A stretch of 14,406 nucleotides of DNA from an uncultured Lachnospiraceae bacterium. GTDB lineage: Bacteria > Bacillota > Clostridia > Lachnospirales > Lachnospiraceae. The notes below the pieces were generated by a model. That model saw only the letters and a program-made list of their open reading frames with translations, was not told where the DNA came from and searched no databases. The stretch covers positions 1-14,406 of the forward strand of contig CAJUQJ010000068.1 in assembly GCA_910588215.1 (NCBI GenBank), written 5' to 3'. This document shows, piece by piece, positions 13,937 to 14,406 of the stretch. Made by a program: the position numbers and the translations under genes. Each line of letters starts with the position of its first letter. Within the stretch, counting starts at the first letter, position 1.

Positions 13937-13989
13937 AGCATTCGTTGAAGTTACTTGTGAGAGAGCAAGAGCGCGCATTATGAATATCA

Positions 13990-14061
13990 GGCTCCATGGT
14001 CAAGCGGTTAAGACATCGCCCTTTCACGGCGGTAACACGGGTTCGATTCCCGTTGGAGTCA
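13990..14061 (+). tRNA. tRNA-Glu (anticodon TTC)
   Basis: The cloverleaf is complete at 72 nt. The acceptor GGCTCCA pairs with TGGAGTC (one G-T pair), the anticodon loop is CTTTCAC with TTC, and the T-arm is ACGGG-TTCGATT-CCCGT. The discriminator is A and no CCA is encoded. Confidence 0.95.
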
Positions 14062-14073
14062 TTTAGGTTTCAT

Positions 14074-14147
14074 GGACCTTTAGCTCAGTTGGTTAGAGCA
14101 ACCGGCTCATAACCGGTCGGTCCTGGGTTCGAGTCCCCGAAGGTCCA
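14074..14147 (+). tRNA. tRNA with CAT anticodon, probably Ile2 rather than elongator Met
   Basis: The cloverleaf is complete at 74 nt: acceptor GGACCTT/AAGGTCC, D-arm GCTC/GAGC, anticodon stem ACCGG/CCGGT around CTCATAA. The CAT anticodon is read as Met by default, but the acceptor stem and anticodon loop resemble remembered Firmicutes tRNA-Ile2, where TilS converts the C to lysidine. It is not the initiator, because the anticodon stem lacks the three G-C pairs. The T-stem CTGGG/CCCCG has one T-C mispair. No CCA is encoded. It follows tRNA-Glu by 12 bp. Confidence 0.85.
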
Positions 14148-14177
14148 TTGACAGAAGCATGCTTCTGGATGTATAAT
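14148..14177 (+). promoter_or_regulatory. Consensus promoter upstream of tRNA-Asp, overlapped by a palindrome
   Basis: Perfect TTGACA (14148-14153) and perfect TATAAT (14172-14177) are 18 bp apart, placing the start near 14184, about 13 nt before tRNA-Asp. The -35 box begins right after the discriminator base of the previous tRNA. CAGAAGCATGCTTCTG (14152-14167) is a perfect 16-bp palindrome covering the end of the -35 box and most of the spacer. Confidence 0.65.
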
Positions 14178-14196
14178 AGAATAGTTGGAACGACTA

Positions 14197-14270
14197 GGCC
14201 CGGTGGCTCAGTTGGTTAGAGCGCCGCCCTGTCACGGCGGAGGTCGTGGGTTCGAGTCCCATCCGGGTCG
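14197..14270 (+). tRNA. tRNA-Asp (anticodon GTC)
   Basis: The cloverleaf is complete at 74 nt: acceptor GGCCCGG/CCGGGTC (one G-T pair), anticodon stem CCGCC/GGCGG around CTGTCAC, T-arm GTGGG/CCCAT. The discriminator is G73, the identity base expected for Asp. No CCA is encoded. Confidence 0.95.
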
Positions 14271-14354
14271 TTTGAAGAGAACATTGCGAGACAACTGCAA
14301 AGTTGCTGTATTTTACGAGTTCAGGAAGTTAGTTTGCGAGGCAAATTTACTTTT

Positions 14355-14406
14355 GGGATCTTAGCTCAGCTGGGAGAGCATCTGCCTTACAAGCAGAGGG
14401 TCATAG
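14355..14406 (+). tRNA. tRNA-Val (anticodon TAC), cut by the window end
   Basis: The 5' part of a tRNA is visible: acceptor strand GGGATCT, D-arm GCTC/GAGC, anticodon stem TCTGC/GCAGA around CTTACAA, and the start of the variable loop. The T-arm and 3' acceptor strand lie beyond the window. The 84-bp spacer after tRNA-Asp holds only a small TTTGC-GAG-GCAAA hairpin. Confidence 0.85.

Overview
The window looks like a chromosomal segment of a Gram-positive anaerobe of the Clostridia, most likely a Lachnospiraceae gut bacterium. The inference rests on strong AGGAGG ribosome binding sites, moderate GC with AT-rich intergenic stretches, tRNA genes without an encoded CCA, a DUF342 protein next to an HD-GYP regulator, and a sugar ABC operon with no ATPase gene. 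No database search was possible; product names come from motifs and remembered family sequences.

Region 1 (1-1669): a two-gene MNT/HEPN toxin-antitoxin module (MntA-like nucleotidyltransferase, HepT-like HEPN protein with overlapping genes), followed by about 860 bp without a credible gene. This gap is filled with fold-back DNA: a two-copy hairpin cluster, a terminator inside a longer stem, and a roughly 210-bp MITE-like element with imperfect terminal inverted repeats and a perfect 9-bp flanking duplication. The right end of a second copy of that element is the first sequence of the window, so the toxin-antitoxin module sits between two copies in the same orientation.

Region 2 (1670-4925): a probable two-gene operon. 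The first gene encodes a DUF342/FapA-like protein with seven tandem 26-residue repeats at its N-terminus. The second encodes a receiver-HD-GYP response regulator, a predicted cyclic-di-GMP phosphodiesterase.

Region 3 (4942-12914): a carbohydrate locus. It holds a CBM9-like protein (minus), a sugar-phosphate nucleotidyltransferase (plus), an AraC regulator (minus), then a solute-binding lipoprotein, two permeases and an N-acetylhexosamine 1-kinase (NahK/LnpB-like), all plus, ending at a strong terminator. Together they suggest uptake of an N-acetylhexosamine-containing sugar such as lacto-N-biose or galacto-N-biose, anomeric phosphorylation by the kinase, and possibly activation to a nucleotide sugar. 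No phosphorylase (GH112), epimerase or transport ATPase is present here. A short motif, wGTGCmwA, recurs five times at matching places in the two divergent promoter regions and may be the AraC operator. The CBM9-like gene carries a leader-length, multi-hairpin element between its predicted promoter and its ribosome binding site.

Region 4 (12915-14406): remnants of a broken gene, apparently a C39-peptidase-like/BtrH-like protein, in three frames and interrupted by a palindromic insertion. Then follows a tRNA cluster: Glu(TTC), CAT-anticodon (probably Ile2), Asp(GTC) and the start of Val(TAC). A consensus promoter overlapped by a perfect 16-bp palindrome lies directly upstream of the Asp gene.
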